Part shown: in pieces, positions 34,757-43,495 of the stretch
How the letters are laid out: every line of letters begins with the position of its first letter
Numbering within the stretch: the first letter of the stretch is position 1
DNA from: Sphingomonas lenta
GTDB lineage: Bacteria > Pseudomonadota > Alphaproteobacteria > Sphingomonadales > Sphingomonadaceae
Assembly (NCBI RefSeq): GCF_002288825.1
Contig: NZ_NSLI01000002.1
Location: 620,001 to 684,000, forward strand
Direction of reading: 5' to 3'
Length of the DNA: 64,000 nucleotides
The notes under the pieces: generated by a model
Databases searched by the model: none
What the model was told of the DNA's origin: nothing
What the model saw: only the letters and a program-made list of their open reading frames with translations
Translations under genes and position numbers: made by a program

Positions 34757-35500
34757 ATAGGGCCGGTGGCGAAGCTCCTCGGGTTGACCTCGCCCGGCGG
34801 CCGGGGCGTGCTTATCGTGGGTTCCACACCGTGGGGATTGCTGCTCGCGCGGCAGCTCAAGACTTTGGACGTGCCGGTGGTGGTCGCCGACACGAGCTGG
34901 CAACGCCTGTCGGGTGCGCGCGACGGCGAGGTCCCGTGCTTCCACGGCGAAATCCTGGCGGAGGCGACGGAGGAGCGGCTAGACTTCGCACAGTTCAAGA
35001 TGCTGGCCGCGGTCACCGACAATGAGGCGTACAACGCGCTCGTCTGCAATGAGTTCGCGCCCGAGATGGGTCGCGACGCCGTGTACCAGCTCGGGGATGC
35101 AGCCGGCGACGACCCGCGCGCGCTGCCCGCGGCCCTGCGCGGACGAGCCTTGTTCGCCTCAGGTCACGGCGTCGAGGAGGTACACGCTCGGGTTGCGTCC
35201 GGTTGGACGCTGGGCAGCATGCGCTTCGAGCATGCACAGGATTTGGCGACGCTCCAGGGGAGGGTGCCCGACAGTGGCGACCCGTTGCTGCTGCTGCGCG
35301 CCAACAGGTCGGTGCGCTTCTTCACCCACGCTTCCAAGCCGACGCCGGAAGCGGGCGATACGGTGGTCGCGTTTGCACCCGCAGCGGCGCTGGAACGGGC
35401 GAGTTGGACGATCGCGCCCGGGTCGCTAGCCGAAGAGGCGGCTGCACCCGCGTTCAGTCACGATAGGACCGACCCATGGCCGTCCCCCGCCACCTCCTGA
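34733..35500 (+). pseudogene. 5'-truncated Na+/H+ antiporter, C-terminal RCK/TrkA-N remnant
   Basis: From 34757 onward the frame encodes IGPVAKLLGL, the end of the last membrane segment of a CPA1-type antiporter. Then comes an NAD-binding domain (RGVLIVGSTPWGLLLARQLK, then VPVVVADTSWQRLSGARDG, AAVTDNEAYNALVCNEFAP). The membrane domain of roughly 400 residues is absent because the transposon end lies there. A chimeric product could start from a TTG inside the inverted repeat but would have no transport domain. It overlaps the next gene by 25 bases. I take it as a disrupted gene of the ion-homeostasis cluster. Confidence 0.78.
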
Positions 35501-36150
35501 TCGCGCTACTGCTTGCGTCGGGCGCTTGCCGCGAACGTCCCGCAGGCGGGAACGCGACGGCGAGCACTGCCGAACCCGCACCAATCGTCGACGCATCACC
35601 TACCGCCGTCGCCGCCGCATCCAACGGCTCGATCATGCGCCCGTCCGTTGTCGAGGAAGTCGAGAAGGCTGCGCCCGCTCCGCCCTCGCCGCCGCGGCCG
35701 ATCCGCGCAACGATCGGCTTTCCGGACGGAGGCGCGCGCCTAGATGAGGCCGCCCGCGCCACGCTGGACGCGCTGGCCTCGCGACCAGAATTCGCCGGCG
35801 TCGGTCCGATCACGCTTCGCGGCCACACCGACTCGGAGGGCGACGACCAGGCGAACTTGCGTGCGTCGCGCCGCCGGGCGGAGACGGTACGGGATTACCT
35901 TGTTGAGAAGGGCGTGGCGGCTGAGCGCATGACCGTGATCGCGCTCGGCGAACGCCGGCCGGTCGTGCCGAACGCGGAACTCGACGGTTCCGATTCGGAG
36001 GAAGGCCGCCGTCGCAACCGACGCGTGGACGTCGAGGTCTCGCCCTCTATCGCCGCCACTGCCGAGGGCGACGCTACGGGTTCGATCGGCCCGCAATCAC
36101 CGGCCCCGATCGAAGTCGGGGCCGGCGGACGCGGTCAGCGCGTGCCGTAG
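35476..36150 (+). CDS. OmpA-domain lipoprotein
   Basis: A 224-residue lipoprotein: signal MAVPRHLLIALLLASGAC with lipid Cys near residue 18, a Pro/Ala-rich linker (about 20-75), then an OmpA C-terminal peptidoglycan-binding domain. The latter shows ITLRGHTDSEGDDQANLRAS, RRAETVRDYLVEKGV, and GRRRNRRVDVEV, which hold the Asp and Arg that contact diaminopimelate. It probably tethers the outer membrane to the wall. It starts inside the truncated antiporter gene and its end overlaps the convergent PRC-barrel gene by 16 bases. Confidence 0.88.
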   Translation: MAVPRHLLIALLLASGACRERPAGGNATASTAEPAPIVDASPTAVAAASNGSIMRPSVVEEVEKAAPAPPSPPRPIRATIGFPDGGARLDEAARATLDALASRPEFAGVGPITLRGHTDSEGDDQANLRASRRRAETVRDYLVEKGVAAERMTVIALGERRPVVPNAELDGSDSEEGRRRNRRVDVEVSPSIAATAEGDATGSIGPQSPAPIEVGAGGRGQRVP

Positions 36151-36500
36151 TAGCCGGTGATCCGGTCGTCGTAGGACCGGTCCCAGGTCGGTTCCTGGTC
36201 GCGCTGGTAGCGCGGTCCGCCCCGCAGATGCTCCGCGTCGCGGTTCACGACATAGCCGCCGCGGCCTTCGTCATAGGTGAGCTCGTTCCAAGGCAGGGGA
36301 AAGTAGTCCTCGCCTAGTCCCAAGAACCCGCCATAGCTCACGATCGCGTGGCGGACCTTGCCGTCGCGCTTGCCGATCATCAGGTGGTGGACCGATCCGA
36401 TCCGCTCGCCGTCACGGCCGTAGACGGCGGTCCCGTCCACCTTCTCCGACGAGATCATGTCCTGCGTCTCGTCCCGGTTCATCGTTTGCGTGGTGTCCAT
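36135..36500 (-). CDS. PRC-barrel domain protein
   Basis: A 121-residue protein with one PRC-barrel (about 10-85): MISSEKVDGTAVYGRDGERI, then VHHLMIGKRDGKVRHAIVSYGGFLG and DYFPLPWNELTYDE. Such small PRC-barrel proteins are often stress-induced in alphaproteobacteria. The start MDTTQTMNRDE is fixed by AAGGAGATGCGAT just upstream. The C-terminus is rich in Arg, Tyr and Asp. Convergent and overlapping with the OmpA lipoprotein. Function beyond the fold is unknown. Confidence 0.85.
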   Translation of the reverse strand: MDTTQTMNRDETQDMISSEKVDGTAVYGRDGERIGSVHHLMIGKRDGKVRHAIVSYGGFLGLGEDYFPLPWNELTYDEGRGGYVVNRDAEHLRGGPRYQRDQEPTWDRSYDDRITGYYGTR

Positions 36501-36819
36501 ATCGCATCTCCTTGGGTTTGTTGTTCCCTTTTGGGCAGTTCCCTGAACCGGCCGATGGCGCTCCCGCGCCGAGCGCGCGTCCTGGCGCGCGGCAATGCCC
36601 GGCGTACCACGCGCATCTCGGATCATCGCTCAGGCTGTGATCCATCAACGGGTTGATGGTGCCGATGTTCCGGCCAGAGAAGCTGGCCCGCTGTTGGTCG
36701 GCTCGGCCCAAACCAACTCCTATCGTGCCCGGAATTGAACGGCCCGGGCTGTCTGTCGTTCACCTACTGCTTGCACCCGATCATGGTGTGGAGCGCCGGG
36801 CGGCACGGCGGGAGAAGTG
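36501..36819. other. 319-bp intergenic region with an 18-bp palindrome
   Basis: No gene is seen. It must hold promoters for the leftward PRC-barrel gene and the rightward DUF421 set. CCATCAAC at 36642-36649 and GTTGATGG at 36652-36659 form a perfect inverted repeat around GG. GGGAAC occurs twice upstream of the PRC-barrel gene, about 15 bases apart; a full EcfG-type promoter (GGAAC then CGTT at 16-17) was not found. Confidence 0.45.
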
Positions 36820-37302
36820 ATGTTCTTTTCAGGAGTGGAGGGCGTCTGGCGCACCCTGATCGTGGGTGCACTCGCTTACGCGGTTCTGGTGATCGTGCTT
36901 CGGTTGACCGGCAAACGCACGCTGTCGAAGATGAACGCGTTTGATCTCGTCATTACGGTGGCGCTGGGCTCCACGCTTGCGACGATCCTGTTGTCGAAAG
37001 ACGTGGCGCTCGTGGAGGGCGTTACGGCGTTCTTGTTGCTCGCGGGAGCGCAGTATGCGGTCACGTATACTTCGCTGCGGTCGGCGCGCTTCCGGCGCTG
37101 GATAAAGGCGGAGCCCCGCGCCCTACTACGCGATGGATGCTACCTTGAGGCGGCGTTGCGCACGGAGCGGGTCACACGCGACGAGGTGGACGCCGCCGTG
37201 CGACAGGCCGGCTACGCCGACCCGTCCGGCATCGCATTGGTCATGCTGGAGACGGACGGCAGCATGAGCGTGGTGCCGGTCCGGTGCCGGCGCGACGCCT
37301 GA
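36820..37302 (+). CDS. DUF421 (YetF-type) membrane protein
   Basis: A 160-residue protein. Three membrane segments (about 10-30, 38-58, 63-82) include RLTGKRTLSKMNAFDLVITVALGS, here the YetF signature read in two parts. A cytoplasmic domain follows with PRALLRDGCYLEAALRTERV and ending in MLETDGSMSVVP, also typical. GGGAGA before the ATG at 36820 supports this start (GTG at 36817 is in frame). YetF proteins are of uncertain function in the membrane. The stop forms TGATG with the next gene, so an operon begins here. Confidence 0.88.
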   Translation: MFFSGVEGVWRTLIVGALAYAVLVIVLRLTGKRTLSKMNAFDLVITVALGSTLATILLSKDVALVEGVTAFLLLAGAQYAVTYTSLRSARFRRWIKAEPRALLRDGCYLEAALRTERVTRDEVDAAVRQAGYADPSGIALVMLETDGSMSVVPVRCRRDA

Positions 37303-38561
37303 TGTGGCTGCGTACCCGCTTGCTCGGCATCGCCGCCGAGATCCGCGACAGCTATTGGTTCGTGCCGGCGCTGATCGCGATGATCTGCTTCGCGGCGGGG
37401 CTAGGGCTGATATACGCCGACGCCGTGCTCGGCGACGCTTGGCTTGGGCGGTACGAGTGGCTTTACGGTAGTCGGCCGGAAGGCGCGCGCGCCGTGCTGT
37501 CCACGGTGGCGGGCTCCACCATCACGGTGGCGGGCGTGGTGTTCTCCATCACGCTGGCCGCCGTGACCTATGCGTCGGGCCAGTACGGCCCACGCCTTCT
37601 GAGCAATTTCGCGCGGGACCGCGGCAATCAGGTCACGCTGGGCGTGTTCATCGGCACCTTTCTCTACTGCCTCGTGGTGCTTCGCACGATCCGGAGCGCG
37701 GAAGAGGCGAGCGCGGAGACGGCGGGCGCAGTTCGCGACGCGTTCGTGCCGCACCTGGCCATGTTCGGCGCGCTGGCTTTGGCGGTCGCGTCCATGGCGG
37801 TGCTGATCTACTTCGTCCACCACGTCACCGACGCCATTCATGTCAACAACCTGATCGCGCGGATTGGGCGGGCGCTGCTCCGCGATGTCAAGCGTTACCG
37901 CGACGACTCGGCCAAGCACGGCGCGCCGGTCACGCCGCCCGGCCCGGACGCATGGGCGTGCGGGGCACCCGCCACCGGCTACCTCCGGTCGATCGACGCC
38001 GACAGCTTGCTAGAGTCGGCCGCCCGACACGAGGCGCGAGTCACGCTGCTCGCGGGACCAGGCGACTTCGTCCATCGCGGTCGTCCGCTGCTGCTCGTCG
38101 AGGGTCCCCGCACTGCGGAACTGCGTAAGCTGGCGGGCGCGGTCGCGGTTGGACGCAAGCGGTCGCCCGACCAGGATCTGCGGTTCCTTCTCGACGAGCT
38201 GGTCGAGATCGCCGCGCGCGCGCTGTCGCCGGGCGTCAATGACCCGTTCACGGCGGTCGCCTGCATCGACTGGCTCGGTGCGGCGCTGTCCGAACTCGAC
38301 CGGCTGCCGCCGCTTGGCGGCACGCGCAAGGGAGAAGGCGGCCGCGGCGCGCTGACGATGCCGGCCCTAGGATTTGTCGATTTCCTGGACGTGGCGGCGG
38401 GACGGCTGCGCCACTATGCGGCGCGCGACCCCATAGCCGGCGCGCGGCTGCACTCGGCGTTGCGGACCGTTGCGGCGGGCTCGACCGAAGCGGCGCACCG
38501 GGCGCTTTTGGAGCGGGAGATGGCGGCGCTTCGAGACGCTATGGACAAGGGGACCGACTAG
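37302..38561 (+). CDS. DUF2254 family membrane protein
   Basis: A 419-residue protein with four N-terminal membrane segments (about 15-38, 65-90, 110-130, 150-175) and a soluble C-terminal part. Family features seen are VAGSTITVAGVVFSITLAAV, SGQYGPRLLSNFARDRGNQ and LDELVEIAARALSPGVNDPF. Function of DUF2254 is not established. The start at 37302 overlaps the DUF421 stop by one base, and MscS starts one base after its stop, so all three are likely made together. Confidence 0.87.
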   Translation: MWLRTRLLGIAAEIRDSYWFVPALIAMICFAAGLGLIYADAVLGDAWLGRYEWLYGSRPEGARAVLSTVAGSTITVAGVVFSITLAAVTYASGQYGPRLLSNFARDRGNQVTLGVFIGTFLYCLVVLRTIRSAEEASAETAGAVRDAFVPHLAMFGALALAVASMAVLIYFVHHVTDAIHVNNLIARIGRALLRDVKRYRDDSAKHGAPVTPPGPDAWACGAPATGYLRSIDADSLLESAARHEARVTLLAGPGDFVHRGRPLLLVEGPRTAELRKLAGAVAVGRKRSPDQDLRFLLDELVEIAARALSPGVNDPFTAVACIDWLGAALSELDRLPPLGGTRKGEGGRGALTMPALGFVDFLDVAAGRLRHYAARDPIAGARLHSALRTVAAGSTEAAHRALLEREMAALRDAMDKGTD

Positions 38562-38562
38562 C

Positions 38563-39567
38563 GTGACTGCCGCTCCAGGCTCTTCGGATCTGATTGACGC
38601 CAACACATCCGTAATCTGGCGCACGGTGGACCGGCTGCTCGACGACTTCCTTGCTATGCTGCCCCTATTGTTTGCGGGCCTGCTCGCATTCCTGCTGCTC
38701 TGGCTTATCGCTAAGGTCGTGCGAGCTGGATTGGAACGCGTGCTGGCGCGCTCGTCGAACCGCAGTGCGGCGACCGCGATCGGGCGTATCGCTTACGTGC
38801 TTCTGCTTGCACTGGCGGTGCTGATCTCCGTCACAGTGGCGTTCCCCAGCATGACGCCCGGCCGGCTGATCTCGGTGCTGGGGGTGGGTGGTATCGCGAT
38901 CGGCTTCGCGTTCAAGGACATCTTCCAGAACCTGCTCGCCGGCATCTTGCTGCTGCTGCGCCACCCGTTCCGCGTCGGTGACGAGATCACCACGGGCGAG
39001 TTCACCGGAACCGTGGAGGCGATCGAGACGCGCGCTACGCACATCCGTACTTACGACGGTAAACGGGTCATCACTCCGAACGGCGACGTGTACACCAAAC
39101 CTGTCACCGTGATCTCCGCCTACGACATGCTGCGCAGCGAGTACGACGTCGGCATCGGCTATGGTGACGATTTGGGGAAGGCCAAGGAAATCGCACTGGA
39201 GGCGATCCGGAGCGTCGAAGGCGTGCTTGAGGACCCGACACCCGACGTGTTGGTGTGGGAGCTGGCCGGCTCGTCCAAGAACCTGCGATTGCGCTGGTGG
39301 ACCAGACCGCAGCGTGGCGAGGTGCTGCACGTTCGCGACCGGGTGTTGCGCGCCGCAGCTGAGGCGCTGTCGGGCGCGGGCGTAGACTTGCCTTTTCCGA
39401 CGCAAGTCGTGCTGTTCCACGATCAGACGGAGGCGACCGACGGCGACCGTCGTCGCCAGCGGGAGGGCTGGCCCGCAGGCGACAGCCCGCCTGAGCCTCG
39501 GCCGCTGAGCCGGGTGGAACTGGTCCGGTCGGACGGCGAGCGTGGCGACGGCGATGGTAGGAGCTGA
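38563..39567 (+). CDS. MscS-family mechanosensitive channel
   Basis: A 334-residue small-conductance mechanosensitive channel. Three membrane segments precede a pore helix with VLGVGGIAIGFAFKDIFQNL and LAGILLLLRHPFRVGD, then the beta domain (EITTGEFTGTVEAIETRATH, ITPNGDVYTKPV) and the C-terminal alpha/beta region. The start is GTG at 38563, with AAGGGGA about 10 bases upstream. The C-terminus is extended by about 40 charged residues. It releases solutes on hypo-osmotic shock. The order DUF2254-MscS-YihY-K+ channel suggests one ion/volume operon. Confidence 0.9.
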   Translation: MTAAPGSSDLIDANTSVIWRTVDRLLDDFLAMLPLLFAGLLAFLLLWLIAKVVRAGLERVLARSSNRSAATAIGRIAYVLLLALAVLISVTVAFPSMTPGRLISVLGVGGIAIGFAFKDIFQNLLAGILLLLRHPFRVGDEITTGEFTGTVEAIETRATHIRTYDGKRVITPNGDVYTKPVTVISAYDMLRSEYDVGIGYGDDLGKAKEIALEAIRSVEGVLEDPTPDVLVWELAGSSKNLRLRWWTRPQRGEVLHVRDRVLRAAAEALSGAGVDLPFPTQVVLFHDQTEATDGDRRRQREGWPAGDSPPEPRPLSRVELVRSDGERGDGDGRS

Positions 39568-40438
39568 CGTCCTGCTCGGACGCGCGAGCCGTGGCGGCCT
39601 GCGGACAGCCGGGCGGGCAGTGCGGGCCGGGTGGACGACTGCGCGAGGCGCGGCTTACGACGATTTCGGCATGGTTGCGAGTTCCATCGCCTTTTCGACC
39701 TTTCTGTCGTTGCTTCCGTTGCTGGCGCTCGTCGCGCTCGGTTACGGCGCATTCACCGAGCCGCGGGAGGTCGTGGCCGACCTGCGCTCACTGACGCGCG
39801 TCATGCCCTCCGAGGCGCGCGGGTTGGTCAACTTATGGTTGGGTGAGGCTCTCCTATCGCGCGACGGGCGGGGTGCCGGGCTCGTCCTATCAACCGTCCT
39901 AACTCTGCTGAGCGCCAGCCGGGCAGGGCGCTCGCTGTTATTCGGCTTGAACGTGGCATGCCGCGTAGAGCGTCGCCGCGGCTTCATCACCCGCCGTCTC
40001 ACCGCCATAGCGATCGTGCTGGGGGCGGCTGCGCTACTCATAACCGCGTTGATGGCCGTCTCCGCTTTCGCCGTCCTCGCCCGGCTGCTCCCCGCCTTAC
40101 CGTTCGCCTCTGAACTCGCCCGCGCACTCTTCTGGTCGGCGACCGCAGCCGTGACGGCGGCGATGCTGACCGCCATCTACCGTTACGGGCCGGCGCGCGC
40201 GGCACCGCCTTGGCGCGACGTGGTGCCCGGAGCGGCTGTCGCGACGATGTTGTGGCTCGCCGCCACCGGCCTGTTCAGCCTATACCTGACGCGTTTCGGC
40301 GACCTCGGTCGGGTGTACGGTTCGCTGGGCGCCGTCATCGTCCTGCAGCTCTGGCTTCTGGGTTCCGCTCTGGCGTTCCTCCTTGGTGCGCGGTTCAACA
40401 TCGAGTTTGCGGCCGGTGGCCAGGCGCTCACAGAATGA
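39554..40438 (+). CDS. YihY/BrkB-family membrane protein
   Basis: A 294-residue polytopic protein. ARGAAYDDFGMVASSIAFST, LSLLPLLALVALGYGAF, LYRYGPARAAPPWRDVVPGA-like text (here TAIYRYGPARAAPPWRDVV) and FGDLGRVYGSLGAVIVLQLW are YihY signatures. The family was once called RNase BN in error and its role is unknown. Starts at GTG 39542 or ATG 39554 are both inside the MscS end; 39554 is my choice. The stop overlaps the channel gene by ATGA. Confidence 0.85.
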   Translation: MVGADVLLGRASRGGLRTAGRAVRAGWTTARGAAYDDFGMVASSIAFSTFLSLLPLLALVALGYGAFTEPREVVADLRSLTRVMPSEARGLVNLWLGEALLSRDGRGAGLVLSTVLTLLSASRAGRSLLFGLNVACRVERRRGFITRRLTAIAIVLGAAALLITALMAVSAFAVLARLLPALPFASELARALFWSATAAVTAAMLTAIYRYGPARAAPPWRDVVPGAAVATMLWLAATGLFSLYLTRFGDLGRVYGSLGAVIVLQLWLLGSALAFLLGARFNIEFAAGGQALTE

Positions 40439-41463
40439 AGCGCGCGATCGGCAAGCCTCGTTTCTACCGCCGGAGCGGTTTGTCCCAGCGGTTCGCGCTT
40501 GGTCTCCGGGTGGGCGCGGCCCTGCTGTTGGTCGGCATCGCGCTGGCGGGTCACTGGCTCGACCGCGAAGGCCTGCGCGACAATGCGGACGGCAGCGTCT
40601 CGTTCCTGGACGTGCTCTACTTCACCATGATTACCGTCACCACGGTCGGCTACGGCGACATCGTGCCGGTGACGGATCGCGCGCGCATGTTCGACACTTT
40701 CGTGGTCACGCCCGTGCGCGTCTTTGTTTGGCTGATCTTCTTGGGTTCGGCGTACAACTTTCTTCTCCGAAACACTTGGGAGCGATGGCGCATGGCGGCC
40801 ATTCAGCGGCAACTGGACGATCACACGATCATCTGCGGTTACAGCGCCACCGGCCAAGAGGCCGCCAACGAGCTGATGCGACGCGGCTGCCCGCCGGGCG
40901 AGATCGTCGTGGTCGACGAGGCGGAGGACGCGCTGGAGGTCGCTGCCGAGCAGGGCTTGGCGACCGTGCATGGTGACGCCACGCACAACGCGGTTCTGGC
41001 GGCGGCGGGTCTCGCACGGGCGCGGTCGCTGATTGTGACGCCGGGCCGCGACGACACCGCCATCTTGATCGCGCTCACTGCTCGCCGGCTCGCGCCGCAG
41101 GTTCCGGTCGCGGTTGCGATCCGCGCGACGGAGAACGAGGTGCTGGCGCAGGATGCGGGCGCGGCGGTGATTGTCAATCCGATCAGCTTCGGTGGGCAGC
41201 TCCTGGCCGGGTCGAGCGTCGGGCCGCACTTGGCCGACTATGTTTCCGATCTCGTTACATCCCACGGCCGCATCGCGATCCGCGAGCGGACAGCCGCGCC
41301 GGACGAGCTGGGCCGGCATCTGCGTGATGTCCGGCCCGGCCAGGGCCTGCGCATCTACCGCGGCGGCCAAGCGATCGGCTTCTGGGAGGACGAGGCGGTG
41401 CTGCGTGAAGATGACGTCGTGATCGAAGTGGTGCCGCAAGGGGTGGTCGGATCGCCTCAGTAG
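40435..41463 (+). CDS. Two-TM potassium channel with RCK (TrkA-N) domain
   Basis: A 342-residue K+ channel. Two membrane segments (about 22-42 and 85-105) flank the pore loop with the selectivity filter TMITVTTVGYGDIVP. The cytosolic part has a Rossmann RCK_N domain (DDHTIICGYSATGQEAANEL, then EIVVVDE and VHGDATHNAVL) and a TrkA-C-like end (RPGQGLRIYRGGQAIGF, DDVVIEVVP). NAD or Ca2+ probably gates it. It is the last gene of the rightward operon, followed by a hairpin at 41510-41525. Confidence 0.92.
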   Translation: MKRAIGKPRFYRRSGLSQRFALGLRVGAALLLVGIALAGHWLDREGLRDNADGSVSFLDVLYFTMITVTTVGYGDIVPVTDRARMFDTFVVTPVRVFVWLIFLGSAYNFLLRNTWERWRMAAIQRQLDDHTIICGYSATGQEAANELMRRGCPPGEIVVVDEAEDALEVAAEQGLATVHGDATHNAVLAAAGLARARSLIVTPGRDDTAILIALTARRLAPQVPVAVAIRATENEVLAQDAGAAVIVNPISFGGQLLAGSSVGPHLADYVSDLVTSHGRIAIRERTAAPDELGRHLRDVRPGQGLRIYRGGQAIGFWEDEAVLREDDVVIEVVPQGVVGSPQ

Positions 41464-41509
41464 GCACGGCAACTCTGTCGAACCTGATTTACGCGCCGAC
41501 CGCAGCTGA

Positions 41510-41566
41510 CCCGCCTTGACGCGGGCAGGTGACAAAAGCGGCTTCTACTCAGAACTCTGAGCCGCT
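41510..41566 (+). terminator. Hairpin terminator and second stem-loop before the rhodopsin gene
   Basis: CCCGC-CTTGAC-GCGGG at 41510-41525 is a GC-rich hairpin followed by a short A-run (ACAAAAG), which fits a terminator after the K+ channel. Just beyond, CTCAG-AACT-CTGAG (41548-41561) is embedded in AGCGG...CCGCT arms, a second stem-loop that would lie at the start of the rhodopsin leader. No T-run, so termination is uncertain. Confidence 0.45.
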
Positions 41567-41677
41567 GGTGACGTTGACCGGCATGAAAGAACGCCCCGTC
41601 GCTTCGAATGGCGGGCTCACGCTCTCGCCGTACGTCCCCGCGCCCTGGGGGCTCAAGCCGACCAGGAGATACAATCC

Positions 41678-42544
41678 ATGCCCAACCTTGAGAACTTCAT
41701 CGCCTTCGAGAACTGGCAGTACGAGGTCATTCGGCACCTGCTCCAGCTCACGGTGGCAGCGTTCGCGGCGGGGCTCGTGTACTTCCTAGCAACTTCGCAA
41801 CAGGTGTCACCGCGCTACCGGCTAGCATCCACAATCTCGGGCGTGGTGATGGTCTCGGCGGTGCTGGAGATCGGGCAGCTCTACATAGTGTGGTCGTCGG
41901 GCTTCAACTATGTCGACGGGCTGTGGCGGCCGGCCGAGGGCTATCTGTTCTCCAACGGCTTCCGCTACATAAACTGGTCTATCGACGTACCTATGCTGCT
42001 GACCCAGCTGCTCGTGGTGCTGGGGCTTACGGGTCGGCCCTTCTGGTCCGAGTGGTGGAAGCTGACCATCGCGGGAGTGCTGATGGTCTGGACCGGCTAT
42101 GTAGGCCAGTTCTACGAGCCAGCGGTCGCCGGGTTAACGCCAGATGTGTCGGGCGCGCCCTTCTGGATCTGGGGCGCGGTGTCGACCGTGTTCTTCGTTT
42201 ATCTGCTCTACAAGGTGGGCATGCTGGTCGGACGGCCGCCCGAGCCGCTGGATGAGGACTCGCGACGCAATCTGAAGTACTGCTGGTGGATCCTGCTATT
42301 CTCCTGGACACTCTACCCATTCGCCTACGGCGTGCCTGCGGTCTGGGCGAACGGCAACGGCATGGTCGCGCGGCAGATGCTGTTCACGGTCGCCGATATC
42401 ACCTCCAAGCTGATCTTCGGCGTGGTGCTCGGCCGGGTCGCGCGGTTGCGCTCCAAGCAGCTGGGTTGGGAGCCCGCGCTGCTCGTCGACGCGGAAGTGC
42501 CGCCGCCTCGCGCGCCGGTGCAGGCCTCGGTCGACCGGGCCTGA
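41678..42544 (+). CDS. NDQ-type microbial rhodopsin, putative light-driven Na+ pump
   Basis: A 288-residue seven-helix rhodopsin. Helix C reads RYINWSIDVPMLLTQLL: Asn99, Asp103 and Gln110 are the NDQ motif that marks Na+-pumping rhodopsins such as KR2 (Asn112, Asp116, Gln123), with the same spacing, and Arg96 precedes it. Helix G has ADITSKLIFGVVLG with retinal Lys244 and counter-ion Asp240 four residues before. AGGAG lies about 9 bases upstream. The retinal-forming Blh gene follows after 6 bases. It should export Na+ in light in the inner membrane; by family it may also move H+ when Na+ is low. Confidence 0.93.
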   Translation: MPNLENFIAFENWQYEVIRHLLQLTVAAFAAGLVYFLATSQQVSPRYRLASTISGVVMVSAVLEIGQLYIVWSSGFNYVDGLWRPAEGYLFSNGFRYINWSIDVPMLLTQLLVVLGLTGRPFWSEWWKLTIAGVLMVWTGYVGQFYEPAVAGLTPDVSGAPFWIWGAVSTVFFVYLLYKVGMLVGRPPEPLDEDSRRNLKYCWWILLFSWTLYPFAYGVPAVWANGNGMVARQMLFTVADITSKLIFGVVLGRVARLRSKQLGWEPALLVDAEVPPPRAPVQASVDRA

Positions 42545-42550
42545 AGCGAC

Positions 42551-43495
42551 GTGGCGATCCGCGCATGTGACCGGCACCGCGCGGTCGCGGTGACCCTGCT
42601 GGTGGCGGCTGCGCTCGCGGGCGCGGTGCTGCCGACGCCGTCGGTCACGGTTCAGCTCTGGGCGCTCGTAGTGGGAGTGGCAGTCGGGTTGCCGCATGGC
42701 GCGCTCGACCAGCCAGCCGCAAGGGCTGTACTCCAGGGCCGGTTCGGTCAGTGGTGGCCTGCGCCGTTCATCGGCTTCTACCTGGGCCTAGCCGCGCTCG
42801 TGCTGCTGGTCTGGTCCGTCGTTCCAGTGATCGCTCTTGCGCTGTTCCTCTCCCTATCGGTCGCGCATTTCGGATTGGGCGATGCGGAGCCGGACGGTGC
42901 TCTCCGACCAATGGCGGCGTTCGCGCACGGCGGCGCGGTCGTGATTGCACCCGCAACATTCTACCAAAAGGAAGTAGCGAGCATTTTCGAGGTGCTCGCT
43001 TCGGGTGGAGGCGAGCTCGCCGCGTTTTTAGCGGGCCCGATCGCCGTAATGTGGATAGGCAGTATCGCTGCGCTCCTTATGGCAAGGCGAACACCCGATT
43101 GGGCGTCGAGCATCGAGCTGCTGACAGTGGTGGCCGTCTTCGCGGCGCTGCCGCCTCTAATGGCGTTCGCGCTCTACTTCGGCGTGCTGCACGCGCCGCG
43201 CGCTACGTTAGCCGAGACAGCGAGCGCGGGTGAGGCGACCTGCGCCACCCTAGGTCGGCTGCTGCGGACGGCCGCGCCGGCTAGCCTCGCCGCAGCGGCG
43301 GCAGGCGGGGTCGCGTTCATGCTGCTGCGGGACGGGATGAGTACGTCGGTGGCGGTGACGTCGATCATCTTCATCGGCCTCGCGGCGCTCACTGTACCGC
43401 ACATAGCGCTGGGCGTCGCGCTTCGCTGGACGGAATCCCGGCGATCGTCTCATTACCGCTCGCTGTTGACCGGAGCGGCCGCAGCGCGGCGTTGA
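42551..43495 (+). CDS. blh: Brp/Blh-family beta-carotene 15,15'-dioxygenase
   Basis: A 314-residue polytopic enzyme that cleaves beta-carotene into two retinals. The iron-ligand His residues are seen in GLPHGALDQ, VAHFGLGD, GVLHAPRATL and TVPHIALGVAL. The start is GTG at 42551, six bases after the rhodopsin stop, with a weak GAAG upstream, so it depends on translation of the pump gene. It supplies the chromophore for both rhodopsins here. Carotenoid genes are not in the window and must be elsewhere. The 3' end forms a hairpin with the end of the convergent rhodopsin gene. Confidence 0.92.
   Translation: MAIRACDRHRAVAVTLLVAAALAGAVLPTPSVTVQLWALVVGVAVGLPHGALDQPAARAVLQGRFGQWWPAPFIGFYLGLAALVLLVWSVVPVIALALFLSLSVAHFGLGDAEPDGALRPMAAFAHGGAVVIAPATFYQKEVASIFEVLASGGGELAAFLAGPIAVMWIGSIAALLMARRTPDWASSIELLTVVAVFAALPPLMAFALYFGVLHAPRATLAETASAGEATCATLGRLLRTAAPASLAAAAAGGVAFMLLRDGMSTSVAVTSIIFIGLAALTVPHIALGVALRWTESRRSSHYRSLLTGAAAARR

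Noticed and set aside
27337..34761. Five-base target-site duplication around the Tn3 element
   Set aside because: ATGAA on the left and ATAGG on the right do not match.
41678..42544. Proton- or chloride-pump assignment for the first rhodopsin
   Set aside because: Helix C has N-D-Q in place of D-T-D/E or T/N-T-x, and the spacing equals that of KR2.
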